Shown: positions 11,801-22,300 of the stretch, piece by piece
Numbering within the stretch: the stretch's first letter is position 1
Layout: the number at the start of each line of letters is the position of its first letter
Source of the DNA: Ophioceras dolichostomum
Taxonomy: Eukaryota > Ascomycota > Sordariomycetes > Magnaporthales > Ophioceraceae
Direction of reading: 5' to 3'
DNA length: 36,634 nucleotides
NCBI GenBank assembly: GCA_003049485.1
Contig: PYST01000369.1
Coordinates: forward strand, 1 to 36,634
Position numbers and translations under genes: made by a program
The notes under the pieces: model-generated
What the model saw: the letters and a program-made list of their open reading frames with translations, nothing else
Told to the model about the DNA's origin: nothing
Database searches by the model: none

Positions 11801-12114
11801 CGTACGAGCAGGCGTCGAAGCAGACCGCCTACGTGCCGCCTGAGGGCCACCCCAGCCACCCGGCCAGCAGTCCGCGCGTGCCCGGCGTGGGCGGCGAAAA
11901 CTTGGGTGGCGGTGGCGGCGCAGGAGCGCCGGGGACGTCTGCGCCTGCGACCGGCGGCAGCATGAGGGGGGGCAGGCGCGTCAGCAACTTTACGGATCCA
12001 AGCAATGGCGGCGGCGCGTCGTCGCCTAGGGGGCCTGGGAGGGGGTATCGGCAGGGGGTACCGCCTGTGAGTGGGGGGGTTGGGGGGAGGGAGAGGGATT
12101 GTATCGTTATGTAA
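8878..12114 (+). CDS. MINDY-family (FAM63/DUF544) deubiquitinase with C-terminal CaaX box
   Basis: A single exon of 1078 aa. The ATG at 8878 is the first in frame and has strong context (AAAATGG); the frame is open upstream to 8722 without ATG. The first 440 residues are low complexity and contain two NPF tripeptides (118-120, 177-179) and two copies of PDALRPG (81-87, 162-168). The MINDY catalytic domain (about 450-730) shows the signature VQNANGPCPLVALVNAL, with Gln476 and Cys482, and the catalytic His in LFRNDHFSTLY (His707). The family cleaves K48-linked polyubiquitin. A ubiquitin-interacting-like helix (DLALAMQLQEEEDQ, about 845-858) follows, then a 200-residue Gly/Ser/Pro-rich tail ending in CIVM, a CaaX prenylation motif. 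Poly-Ala, poly-Ser and HH runs lie between the domain and the tail. The catalytic triad looks intact, so it is probably active. Membrane attachment is inferred from the CaaX motif only. Confidence 0.92.
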   Translation: MVTRKSIPENTSVDPVAASQFRVQDARRELWSATESESSGDMVWGADQSSAAQNHSPLVQPATQQGTEAISRSLNPLDDAPDALRPGGTSAWSLSPSPSPVPDPVPVAPVPATQYTNNPFDGSDENVWRDEPENKVLLPLSTTGTGSGITGVYQTAFQHEVPDALRPGAGAVKPETNPFKRKPTPGSSQDAVNTIPPMPLGNSPAAAADAFSQLGITTEPSNNPWQPALDEQKLAATSTGGSFVPIVDEQDTLKDAWASKEPSRKPSPSNNMGHSPSLMSFPSEEEGEGSSSAWDELASPKNASPPKPPAPVGATDTSVFEDQHAWDDVGKLEKGKNPERQPALIPDLDFGNNGNGQWNLMDEGPRPGELSRRSTWEDFEDAADEPSSSAAKEPLVPITTTGASIDAVFQPSKNGKEPADPTDIAPKLPPRTSTDAPQPPPRASTTSKTETYQIKNINWHDVNASKNPRTSPILVQNANGPCPLVALVNALTLTTPADIKTALVDTLRSREQISLSFLLDAVFDELMSSRRVGEDAALPDVSDLYDFLKGLHTGMNVNPRFVPTPAVVKAFQRTSLTHIHPAQRSGSMIPGTFEDTREMRLYATFAIPLIHGWIPAPDDSASEAFRRQAESYEDAQNLLFREEELEEKLLSSPGAGLSEEEQRVYQDILTIKSFLSISATQLTAYGLEVITEAMKPGSIAILFRNDHFSTLYRHPQTLELLTLVTDAGYAGHAEIVWESLVDVNGERAEFFSGDFRLVGGASHGGNNLHQRSASMPGAFPGGESSSSGVDDDGSGGWTTVTNRKHHNHHGSGGSTSAAAAAASSSSATAAAAASPMSPSSELEDRDLALAMQLQEEEDQRHREEQARRHRESQLSEQFIEQQARRVSGTSSSVPVTTSGGRGGRRSSATGGGSSGMGRGSPASSSSGLSTGLRAGRGGLGGRTQVVRPLVPPAASNPAPAVRRHADDGAEDAPPSYEQASKQTAYVPPEGHPSHPASSPRVPGVGGENLGGGGGAGAPGTSAPATGGSMRGGRRVSNFTDPSNGGGASSPRGPGRGYRQGVPPVSGGVGGRERDCIVM

Positions 12115-13360
12115 GGGACCGTGGCATGGCAAGGCACGCACCGCACGGCACCTCCTGGCGGCTCTGTTCTTCCTTTCCCTTTCTCCCCCTGTTCCTCCGT
12201 CATTCTTTCGCTATCTTCTCTTTAACCCCGTGCGGTCGGGCCCTATTCTACTACGATATTTTTTTTTTGTACATCCGTCTCTCATTGGAGTTCTTGCATT
12301 GGTGAAAACGGTCTGGGTCAGCCAAACGGGATACTAAGCGGGCGGGCGGGCATTGGATTCTTTAATTTGACGACGATGAAGAGAAGGACCTGTCGATCCG
12401 GCCAAGCCAGCGAACAAATGCTGGGCATGTGCGCTGGACCAGGTCGGTTTCTTGGATAGGTGGCTCATGATCACATTCGCCATATGGCACGGTAGCCCCT
12501 CTTCCACCTGTTTATCTCCCTTTCTTTTCTCCTTTTCTCTCTCCCTCTTTTCTCTCCCCTCCTGGTTCCTGCCTTTCGTATCTTTTTGTGTCTACGACAT
12601 TCAATGAGGGCATACGCTGGATGCATGGCGGCTGGCTTCTGTTTGTTCAGTTCCGCCAGGGAAAATACAGTTACAATCGGACTATTGACTAGAGAAGAGA
12701 CGCAAGGGATGACGAGATTCGGGTGCATTCGTATTTTGTCGGGACAAAGAGCTTAGAGAGGCAGAACTTGTATGAAATATGAGGCTATTCTCCGTACCTA
12801 TGCGAGGAGGTGATCGGCCGAGCCCGAGAGCGAAATTGAGAAAGACTGGTAACTTCTCTTGCAGTTTGCTACTGTGGTAGCGCCCGAAGCGACGTGAAAC
12901 TGTACCTCTCAGGGGAGCATCCATCAGCAAGGGACGTCTAGTCGGCCAATCAGATCGCTGAATGTCTCTTATGTAATCAGACGGAATATCGTGCGTCGAG
13001 CCTCCGATCCCGAGCACCACCCCGTGACGCCATCACGATCCGGCGGTCTGGGCGTTTTTTTTCCTGCTCCTGCATCGGCCAGTGCTGAAGAATTTCCCCA
13101 AAGTTGCCGGCGGGTGAAGCAGAGAGTTTCACTCATAAATATTTGCCAAACCCGCCGTCGGCTGCTCAGTCGTCGGCTGGTCAAGGTGTCTGTCTGTTTG
13201 GCTGAACGGGAGTCCTCTCTTGTTCGCTTTGTTTATAAAATCCTAGAACTGTGCATTGAATTCTGTCCTTCTTTTGCGCCCACGGGAATTGGTACTTAAA
13301 TCGCAGAGTAATAGCCGGCTCTTGTTGGTTTCTTGCTTCTTTTTTTTTCTTGGCTGCGAT
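12115..13360. other. Intergenic: 3' flank of the MINDY gene and promoter/leader of the 5-alpha-reductase gene
   Basis: No supported gene. Open frames at 12471-12728, 12682-13020 (both -) and 12991-13299 (+) have no recognisable motif. A T/C-rich tract (12521-12560) and a T-rich stretch just before the next start codon (13331-13350) fit UTR sequence. Confidence 0.5.
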
Positions 13361-14486
13361 ATGGCGCTCATTCAAGGGTGGCTCCCGCCATCGAGGGAGA
13401 ATTACGACTTTATTCTCTTCCTCTGGCAGCTCTATCCGATTGTAAGACCGAGCTGCAGCGGCCGGCCACTCTCACCCATCAATCCTTCATTCTATGCCCC
13501 CACTTGTTCCGATACTTGACCATTTTCGGCTCCCTTGCTGACATTCGATATAATACCTATAGTTCCCGTCGCTGCAATGGCTGATAAAATGGTATGGCAT
13601 GGGCAAGACGTCGAAGCCGAGCATGTTCAACGTTCCAGGCAGGCTCGCGTGGACCTGCATGGAGTGTCCAGGAGTCATGTCACTGCTGTACATCATGAAG
13701 ACGCTGCCCGCTGAGCACGGGATCGGCGACCTGCCGTGGCAGAATAAGGTCCTGGCGGGGCTTTTTGTGCGTGTTGGATCACCGCTTGAATCATCGTCCT
13801 GCTTCGTATGGCATCTACATTGGTAGACTTGAGACTAACTCGTCGACCGCCTCCCCAACCAGGCGATTCATTACAGCTACCGCGCCGTGCTGTTCCCGAT
13901 CATCCAGCCTTCCATGGCGCCCATCCACGTCTTCGTCGCCGGAGCGGCCCTGACCTTCCAGCTGTTCAACGGCGTGTGCATCGGGGCGTGGCTCGCGGCG
14001 TACGGCCCCACGACGCAGGAGGCCTGGGCCGCGCAGTGGACGAGCCCGCTGGGCGTGACGCAGTTCATCGCGGGGATCGCCGTCTTCTACGTCGGGCTCG
14101 CGGCCAACTACTTCCACGACGAGGAGCTGCGCGAGATCCGCCGCCGCGAGGAGAGGCGCCGCGAGCGGGTCGCGAGGCAGAACGGGTTCATGAACGGGGA
14201 CGCGGGGAACAAAAAGCCGGACGTTGATCGGGTGGAGGGGCACTATTCCATCCCGCAGGCTGGGCTGTTCAAGTACGTGCTCTATCCGCATTACCTGACG
14301 GAGTGGGTCGAGTGGTTCGGCTTCTACGTCGCGGCTGGGTTTTCCTCCGTCCCGGCCCGCATGTTCCTCGTCAACGAGATCGCGGCGATGCTGCCCCGTG
14401 CGGTTAGTGGCAGGCAATGGTATATCGAGCGCTTCGGCGAGGATAAGATCAAGAGGAAGCGGGCTGTCATTCCTGGTCTGCTCTGA
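13361..14486 (+). CDS. Steroid 5-alpha-reductase (SRD5A) family membrane enzyme (three exons)
   Basis: Exons 13361-13441, 13563-13766 and 13863-14486 give 302 aa. All junctions are phase 0. Intron 1 (121 nt) has GTAAGA, a GCTGAC branch and TAG. Intron 2 (96 nt) has GTGCGT, an ACTAAC branch and CCAG. The N-terminus MALIQGWLPPSRENYDFILF continues into FPSLQWLIKWYGMGKTS and, across intron 2, AIHYSYRAVLFPIIQPSM, matching the HYxxRxxxxP region of the family. The C-terminal half has HYLTEWVEWFGFYVA (Glu245 at the position of the catalytic Glu of human SRD5A2) and the terminal WYIERFGEDKIKRKRAVIP typical of the fold. About six membrane segments can be drawn. The family reduces a C=C bond next to a carbonyl with NADPH in ER membranes. 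The fungal substrate is unknown and could be a 3-oxo-delta4 steroid, a sterol intermediate or polyprenal. A basic insert (RRREERRRERVARQ, about 175-188) precedes the conserved C-terminus. Confidence 0.88.
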
Positions 14487-15405
14487 TTATCTATCCTTCC
14501 CGCCTCCATGAGTACGGTGGAGGTTGCTCTATAAACGCCGTAGGGAGACGCCAGGACACAGGAGGAAGGCGGAAACAAGACGAGTATCGCATTATCTAGA
14601 TACTCGGCAGAGTCGCGTGTGAGAACGATCGGGCTCGCCCGTAGATCACACTAGCTTAATACGAGGCTTTGGATGGTGCAGATGGTGCGGATAATGTCCT
14701 ATAGGGTGGTTGAACTTTATTTATAACAGTTACCCTGGGATCCCTTTCCTACCACCCGTTATCAGCAGGTCAGATATCCAGTCACAGTTCTCCGGCCTCT
14801 TCCCATCACATCACACCGTCGGCACACCGCCGGCCTACCCAAAGATCCCGTTACTGGCTACATGAGGCATCACGACGGTGTCGTCTCAGGGATTCCATGT
14901 CGGCTCTCAGGATGGTCCCATGCAATAATGATCTTCAATATTGCTCTGACAGGTGCTCCACCCGCTATCCCCCAGCCTCCAGGCAACGCGGGCCCATCAA
15001 TATGAGGCGCTATTATGTGTCTGACTACAGTTGGTCACCGCCGGGTCCCGTCATGCCTCTTCTTCCTTGCCCCGATGACAGGCGCTGAAGTCGACCTTGA
15101 GGATCGGTTTCGTGAAATGGAGCCGTATCACTCATGCTCTGCAGCCGCGCTAGAAAAAGCCTTATCGTCTAGTGAGGGTCCTCATAGGCTGGGGGTATGG
15201 GGTGGCCTTTTTAGGATGATGTGCTTGCTCATGGAAAGGGGCTGGGACTGTTCATTGGGAGCTTTCCGAGGATGCGCCAGCCAGCCCTCGACGTCTGTTT
15301 CCTGACCGCTTCTACACATGTGTGGAGTTGAGGCACTTCAGCAAAACGATGGGTCAAAGCGAAAGATAAAACGGAGAGGGCGGGAAAGAAGGGAAAAAAG
15401 ATCAA
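14487..15405. other. Convergent intergenic region
   Basis: It lies between the 3' ends of the reductase and aquaporin genes. No supported gene; open frames at 14897-15088 and 15015-15305 show nothing recognisable. The minus-strand stretch 15311-15252 could be a small terminal exon of the aquaporin (see that entry). Confidence 0.5.
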
Positions 15406-17185
15406 TCAACGGGCTGGGGAACGGCTTACCTGTCTGGCCAGGATGATCTCGGCCCGCTTCTCAGGATTGATGGTTGGGTCGCTCTCTGGGTCCCCGTCGG
15501 CGCCAGGGTTTGCCATCTGCTGAGAGTGGTCGGTATGAGGGAGCAACGATATATGACAGGAGGGATGGGGGTGGATGTGATGACAAACCTCATATTCGAG
15601 CATCTTGATGAATTGGTAGAAGACCACAGCCAGTAGAGCGCCCATCAATGGTCCAACCCCTGAGGACAGATGACATGAGAGATGATTAGCTTCGCACATC
15701 ATGAACGCCTCCTCAAGGTTAAGGCAGCGAGGTAGGTGATAGGCTTGGATGGTGAGCCTCACAGTAGATCCAGTGCTCGCTCTCGAAAAAGGTCGACACG
15801 ACGCAAGGCCCGAAGCTGCGGGCGGGGTTGAGCGAGGCGCCGGTGTAGTGCGCGCCGACTAGATCCGAGATGAACAGGGCCAGGCCGATCCCGACGGGTG
15901 CCATGAAGGTCGCGCGGTGCTTCTCCCTGGCGAGCATGAAGATGGCGAAAACCAACTCGGCCGTGAGCACGGCCTCGATGAAGACGCCGCGCGTGAGCGA
16001 GACGCCCGGGTCGAGCTTGGTGCGCAACACGCTGAACGGCTCTGGGAACATGTAGCGCGTCATGACGCTCGCGACGATGGCGCCGCACATCTGGGAGAGG
16101 AACAGGCAGACGGCGCGCACGGCGCCGATGGACCGCACGAGGAACATGGCGAGCGTGACGGCCGGGTTGAATAGTCCTCCCGATATGCGGAAGAAGATCC
16201 AGGCGTTCACCGTGAGCGAGAAGCCGAAGGCGAGGCTGACGTAGAGGAGCACCGTGAGGTTGAATGTGTCTGGGGGATTCCCCGAGACGCGTCCCTGGAT
16301 GTTGGCCACCTCGGTGCCCGCGAAGGCGAAGAATAGGAACATGGTCGTGCCGACGAACTCGCCCACGGACGCGACGAAGTGGTTCTTGAAGTCGCTGTCC
16401 ATCCAACGCGTCCACGGGATGCGCAGCACCTCGTTCCGCTCCTCGCGGCTGAGGTTCTTCCAGTCGATCTGGCCCGCGCCCGCGACGCTACCGGCGCCGC
16501 CGCCGCCCGTCAGGGCCGGGTCACGGCTGGGGTGGTTGAGGACGAGGCCCGTCGGACCCGCCAGCCCGCCAGTGCCGTACCCGTAACCCTGCTCCTCGTC
16601 GTAGAGCTGCACGCGCCTGCTAGTGTCCACGTGAGTGCAGTACTCCTGCGGGCTCTTGGTATCTTCGACGTACGGCTTGCTCGGCAAGCCGAGGTCTTCG
16701 AAGGCAGGGTGGTTGAGGTAGGCCCGTGGCGGTCGGGACGACCACGTGGGGCCCTGGCCTGCTACTGCTGCTGCTGGGAGAGAAGGGCGGACGGCGTCTG
16801 GGTGTCGGCTGGCGTTGTAGTCGACGACGCCGCGGAAGGCGTTGCTGTCGACCGGAGGGGAGCTGTCGTCGTAGTCCTCTCTGCTGGGACGGAGGGGGCG
16901 GGTGGACGCCTGGTCGGCGGGGAAGTAGGAGCGGGCGGCGGCTTTCATGCTGCTGCCTAAGGTGTTGGCCTGGTGTCTGGAGTGCGGCCTCCCCCTGGTA
17001 CTGCTGGAGACGGAGGGCTTCGGCAGCGCAGGCGGTGACGTGGGGAGGGTTGGGCTGCCGGCATCGGAAGAGCCTTCTGAGACGTTGTCTGGAGGTGCTG
17101 GGAGGGCGGCTGTGGGTGCTCCTGGTCTGGGAAGGGGCAGGGTATTTTGTCTGAGGCTGAAGGACCTGCCCAACTCTGCTGCCAT
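15406..17185 (-). CDS. Aquaporin (MIP family) with long disordered N-terminal extension (three or four exons)
   Basis: Exons 17185-15763, 15659-15589 and 15516 onward. Intron 1 (103 nt, GTGAGG...TCAG) splits a Trp codon so HWIY joins WVGPLMGALL. Intron 2 (72 nt, GTTTGT...GCAG) joins LEYE to MANPGADGD. Reading on to the TGA at 15406-15408 gives 534 aa, but a good donor (CAG|GTAAGC at 15429) and an in-phase TAG acceptor at 15312 would instead add 19 codons ending at 15252. The first 265 residues are Pro/Ser/Gly-rich and hydrophilic. The channel starts at WMDSDFKNHFVASVGEFVGT, has six membrane helices and two half-helix motifs, NPA 340-342 and NPA 453-455, the latter followed by Arg456 of the selectivity filter. 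NPARSFGP, rather than NPARDxGP, favours an orthodox water channel over an aquaglyceroporin. It transports water across the plasma or vacuolar membrane; the role of the long cytosolic N-terminus is unknown. Confidence 0.9.
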
Positions 17186-19378
17186 GGCGAAGTAGGAGGT
17201 GATTGAGCGGCGTCAATGGCCGGTCGAAGGTTGTTGTGTCTAGGTAGGTACCTAGGTAGCTCCGCTTAGATGTATAGCTCCTTGTGTATGGCTTGTGTCG
17301 GCGCAAGGGGCGTGATCTGTTACGGGCACTCGTCTACGCGGGAGGGGACCTATATGGACGAGGGGGAAATGATTAGGAGAAACAGAAGAGGTCAGTGAAG
17401 GGGTTTGACTGCGGAGTATCTCTATAGATAAGGAAGAGCAAGAAGAGCTGGCTATGTGCCAGGCATGGGTTCAAAGTTTGTTGCCAAGGCGGCGAGACCG
17501 GAAGGCATACTGACCAAGATGGTGTAGTACTCTGTGGCCGATAAGGAAGAGAGCGCGCCAGGAGTATAGTACCGAACGCTTGAAGCTTCGGGACACAGTA
17601 GTATAATAGATACTTACCTAGGCATTGAGAGACGGACTGACGTCCGCGATTCGCATCCCCTTTCCATCCTCGCTCACGGGCTTACCCTTGAACCGCCCTC
17701 CCGCTTGAATCTTGCCGAGTATCAACCTCAGCTGCTTTGCTCACTAACACTCACACATGCCTGGTGCTCGTAGCTAGGCCCCGGCGACAGACAAAGACTG
17801 GTGCGGCAGGAAGAGGCTGGAGAAGCAGACGAGCCTGTCTTCTCGGAACGGACTCTCCGAGATCTAGCGGTTGCAGTTGCCGCACCCGGCGAGGATCCCA
17901 TCCCGAGATAGAAGACCAGTTGAGGGAAGACCCTTCAACACCACCTTCCGAGCGGTCTTGGCGTTGCCATCAGCGCTTCAGACTGCTCCCTTTCTCCTTT
18001 TTCACTTTGTCTGTGAGAAGGTTGGTGACCAAACGCTTGGCACGGTAGAGTCAGTCTAGGCTTGTGTGGCCTCTCTCATCGAGGTGTTATGCGCGGAGAG
18101 TACGCATGATTCTTACGGAGGCATGGATATCCCGAGATCGTAAGCTTTTTGCCTTTTCCCTTTTTGGTTGCTCCCTTCTCCTTTTCACTATCAGATCGCT
18201 CGATCGATATTCGAACTGTGCCTCCCCCGCAGGCCGCCCCCGGCTTCCCCAATTCACCGCTCGAGGCAGACTATCTAGTTCCGGGGGATGCTCCGAAGAA
18301 GCGCCCGCGGCGATGTTTTGCAACTGCCACTTATCAATTGACCAACCACAAGTCCCGGAGACGGGGCCTGGGGTTGGCCCGAAGAATGTGCGTCACCGTC
18401 GTCTTCGACCTGATTCAAGAACTCGGTGGCGTGTTTGCTGGGTCAGTCCTCCATGATAGTTGAGGCACACAGCTACTATATATGTAGTAGCAATTGTTTC
18501 GCTTCCGAGGCGCTCTCCGGCAGGGCCTCCCTCGTGCGTTCAGAGTTGCTTCGAAACGGTCGTCTGGCAATCGGCGCCGCAGTTGCGAAAGGCTGCGGGC
18601 CAGCATCCTGCGATGAGCATGAGAGATGTCGGTGTGCGATTCATGGCGTAGCCTCACCTGCCTGCCCTCGTCCTGTATCTTGACCTTTCGAGGTCGGAAC
18701 GAGCCTTGAGTTTGGAGGTGAAGGAGGTGGGCTGTAGCCCACGCCGTTTTCGTTTGCTCCCATGGCCACCCAATTTACATCATCCGAAGATTGACGTCTG
18801 CACACGAGGACCGCGCAGCCAATATAGCTGGGCTGAGGACGCTTTTGCAATTGGAGAATGCATATTCGTCGGCTTCTTAAACGATCGCCGTACTTAGGTA
18901 CCTATGTGGTATTTCTTTATATGCCTACACTGTGTATAGTGCCGTTGGCAGATGTGGCTCTGTGCCTGCACGGTCTCAGAGGCAAACTGTCATGATCAGC
19001 CGCCTGTAGTGGTCAAGGCTGGCACGGGGCAGATAGTTGACAGCACGCTGATAGCGCTAAAAAGCGGGGCTCTCCAGGCCCATTATCAACCAGACGCGTT
19101 CCATTGCATCATGTCGGACACCTCTTGGCAGCTGAACTGACCTGAACTCACCTCTCGAACTCCACCTCGATCTTTCACACACTCAACCTCACCACAGCTT
19201 GTCTTGATCGATTCTGTCTGCATGCTGCCTTCGCAGCGTTCAGGCCGCTATCATCTCTCGCATCGTCGCTATTGAAACTCGTATACTGGCTGCTATCAAA
19301 GGAACCGAGTCGGTCGGCTGTGGTCGGTGAGGTGCCCTCAGGCTGGTACCTATCGGTGCGCAAAGAAACAGATCAAAG
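17186..19378. promoter_or_regulatory. 2.2-kb intergenic region between divergent aquaporin and F-box/ankyrin genes
   Basis: It must hold both promoters. It contains the densest palindromic elements in the window: overlapping TAGGTACCTA (17245-17254) and TACCTAGGTA (17249-17258), a TACCTAGG at 17615-17622, and TAGGTACCTA at 18895-18904. Open frames at 17737-18048, 18064-18456 and 18426-18683 lack recognisable domains. I see no supported gene. Confidence 0.5.
17241..17260. repeat. Overlapping TAGGTACCTA/TACCTAGGTA palindromes
   Basis: Two perfect 10-bp palindromes overlap by six bases, 56 bp upstream of the aquaporin start codon. Related copies occur elsewhere in non-coding parts of the window (for example 18895-18904, 23563-23572, 23680-23689, 35237-35244). 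Confidence 0.8.
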
Positions 19379-22300
19379 ATGCCAGTATCGCAGCGTCCGT
19401 CGCGGCGTCCGTCGTGGCGTCCATCTCGGGCCCCAGCGCTTCGTCTTGATGCTTTCCCGAACGAGGTCCTCGTCCTCATCTTGGAGGCATGCGACAGCAC
19501 CGGGGACAAGGCAGCCCTGGTCGCCACCAATCGCCATATGTACGATGTTCTAAACCGATTTCTGTATCGCTTCAACGTCGTTCACGAGGATGCCGCCGCC
19601 GTGCTGTGGGCGGCCAGCAACGGCCGGCTGGAGACGCTCAGGAAGCTCCGCCAGGCTGGTGCCGAGCTGAATGATCGCTCAGCCTCGCAATGGCCCCGTT
19701 CGTACCTCAAATCCAAGCATACTGACTCCCTTCGCCTGACCACTGATCTGTCGTCCCATTTTACGGCGCTGCACCTCGCCGTACGGGGCGGCAAAAGCCA
19801 CAACGACGTCACCAAATGGCTTCTCAACAACGGTGCCCGCCTCGAGAGCCTTGCCGTGGGCCTGTGCAGGTGTGATTTGGCTATGGAGGACTTTGATGCC
19901 GATCTTGACACCATGCGTGTCCCGGAAGAGGTGGCCTACGAAAGCGCCCCGTGGTCGCCACTCCACTTCGCTGTCTGCCAGGGCGATGTCTCAACTGTCG
20001 AGTTGCTGCTCCGACGGGGCGCGTCAACGACCGTTTCGCGGGCCTCTCTGCACGCCGTCAGCGCCATTCACATTGCTGCCCTCAACGGCCGCAAATCAGC
20101 CGTCGAGCTCTTGCTTCGCATGCGGCCTTGCTCATCTCATGCTTTGGACGACCAGGGCCACAATGCGCTGCACTACGCCGCGCTTTGCTCCCGTCCCAAC
20201 CAGCTGTCGCTCATCCAGACGCTCGTCGACGCCGGCACCGACGTCAACATGCCGTCGGGGGACGATTCGACCCCGCTCGAGATAGCGTGCTGGGCTAGCA
20301 ATATGGATGCCGCCATTGCTCTGGTCGACGCGGGCGGCCAGCGCTGGAGCCGTCCGATCGGCTTTACCCCGCTGCACCTCGCGTGCAGCCGCCGGCGAAT
20401 GTGCGTCGTCTCCGGAAGCCAATCCGAAGAGGAGTGGGAGGAGCGTCGGCAGGCCCTCCTGGCGAAGCTGGTAAAGATCCCCGACATCGACCTGGACGAG
20501 AGGAGGGACGAAACCTCGGCTGCCGAGCAGTTCGTCGCGGTGACACCGCTCATCGTTGCGGTGCGGCAGCCCGTGAGAGTCATGGAGATCCTTCTCGAAG
20601 CTGGCGCAAAGCCCACTGTTGAAGCCTTTCAGGCCATGTTGGATACTCCGGCGCCGGACGATGACGAGATCGATCAGAAAATTATCCTTATGCTGAAGCA
20701 CGGCCTGCCCCTCGGGCCGCAAACCACCCCCTTCGGCCGCAGCGGATCGACCCTCCTGGACATCATCCAACTTGAGATTGGCTCGCTTTACCCTCTCCTG
20801 CTCGATCTCATCCTGTCACACTACAACGACGCGAATGTGAGCAAGGAGCACATGACCGAAGTCTCCAAGAAGCTCTACGTAGACGCACTCAGGTACGACG
20901 ACGGGGAAGCCCTCAGCACATGCGCCAAATTCGCCCGGCGCGGCATTTGCCTGGACGACGAGCGCGGTGCGATGGAGACGCGGAGCGACTTCGACCTCGT
21001 CCTCTCTAGACATCACACTTCCGGAGATGGCAGTACGGCAGTGAGGCACATGCTCGAGATCTTTCCGCGGTACGCCATCAACCCTATGCTTCTGGTGCAG
21101 GCCATTGGAGCAACGAAATGCACACAGCGGGAGAAGGTTGTCCTCATGCTGCTCGAGCGGCCTACTGTGCCGATAAACGGGCGGCAAGAAATCGAACCCA
21201 ACAACACGTGCCTTCACCTCGCCGCGAAAGCCGGCATGGTCGAAGTCATTGAGGAGCTGATCTCGCGCGGCATCGACCCAAACGAGACCAATGGAGACGG
21301 CGACACGCCGTTGCTGCTCGCGCTTCGCTTCTCCTCCGACCGCGTGTGTAGATGCCTGCTGCGACTGGGCGCCGACCCTTTCTCCCTTTCGGTCCCGCAC
21401 TGGAAAAACGACTGGCCTCTCTTCACGCCGGGAGGCAGAGTCACCTTGTTTGAGATAGGAGTTTGGAGTTCCGGTACCACCTGGGTCTTGGCGGTGCTGG
21501 ATTCCTGCCGCAGCACGCGTACCGGCCATCCAGCGCTCACCACCGAGAGACTCAATCCGGCGCTCGTCCCGGGAATTGTCACGGCCAGCATCCGGCAGTG
21601 CGTCAGGCTCCCGCCATTCCTAGGTTCGCTAAATAAGTTGCTAGACTCTTGGCTCCGGGGCGGCCGGCTCTTCCATCTCACGGTGGACGCTGTAGTCGAC
21701 ATCTTCGCCGCGTTGTGGGGACTGGTCGTCGGCTTGACCCGTGTGAACCGGGTCGACCACCTTGCCGTCCGCCTGCTGTGGGAACTGGCCCACGCTTGCA
21801 ACGCCGGCAGCGTAGACGAGCATGACAACGGCAATGTCGACGTCGGTGTGGTCGAAGAGGATGGATCTGCCATCGACGGCGACGACGACGGAAATGAGGT
21901 CGCCGACGATCTCGTTGACGAAGCCTACATGGAAGCGCAGGCATGCATCCGGTCCTGCCATATCTGGACCGAGATGGGTGCCTGGTTCCGCAAGAAGAAC
22001 TACAGCACCCGCTCCGCCCTCGGCAGGCTCGTCGATCTGTACTTCGTGGTCGATTACGCAGACCCTGACGATCCCACCTGCACCGATGTCGTGATGCGGC
22101 CCCGCCCGAATCATGTCGTCAGCGCCGCCGTCGCCGAAGGCGGCGGTATGTACGCCTACTACATGCGCTACCTAGAGCCGAAATCCTCGCAAAAGGAGGC
22201 TGCTGCTGCTGCTGCTGCTGTGCAGGGGCGGGGAGGCAAGGCGCAGCATTCGTCGTCGTCGTCGACGGCGGTAACGAGAACAGCCAAAACGTCCAAGTCC

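Noticed and set aside
15759..16415. Arg/His-rich minus-strand frame within the aquaporin gene
   Set aside because: It is the wrong frame of the same strand across the aquaporin membrane domain; the correct frame has both NPA motifs.
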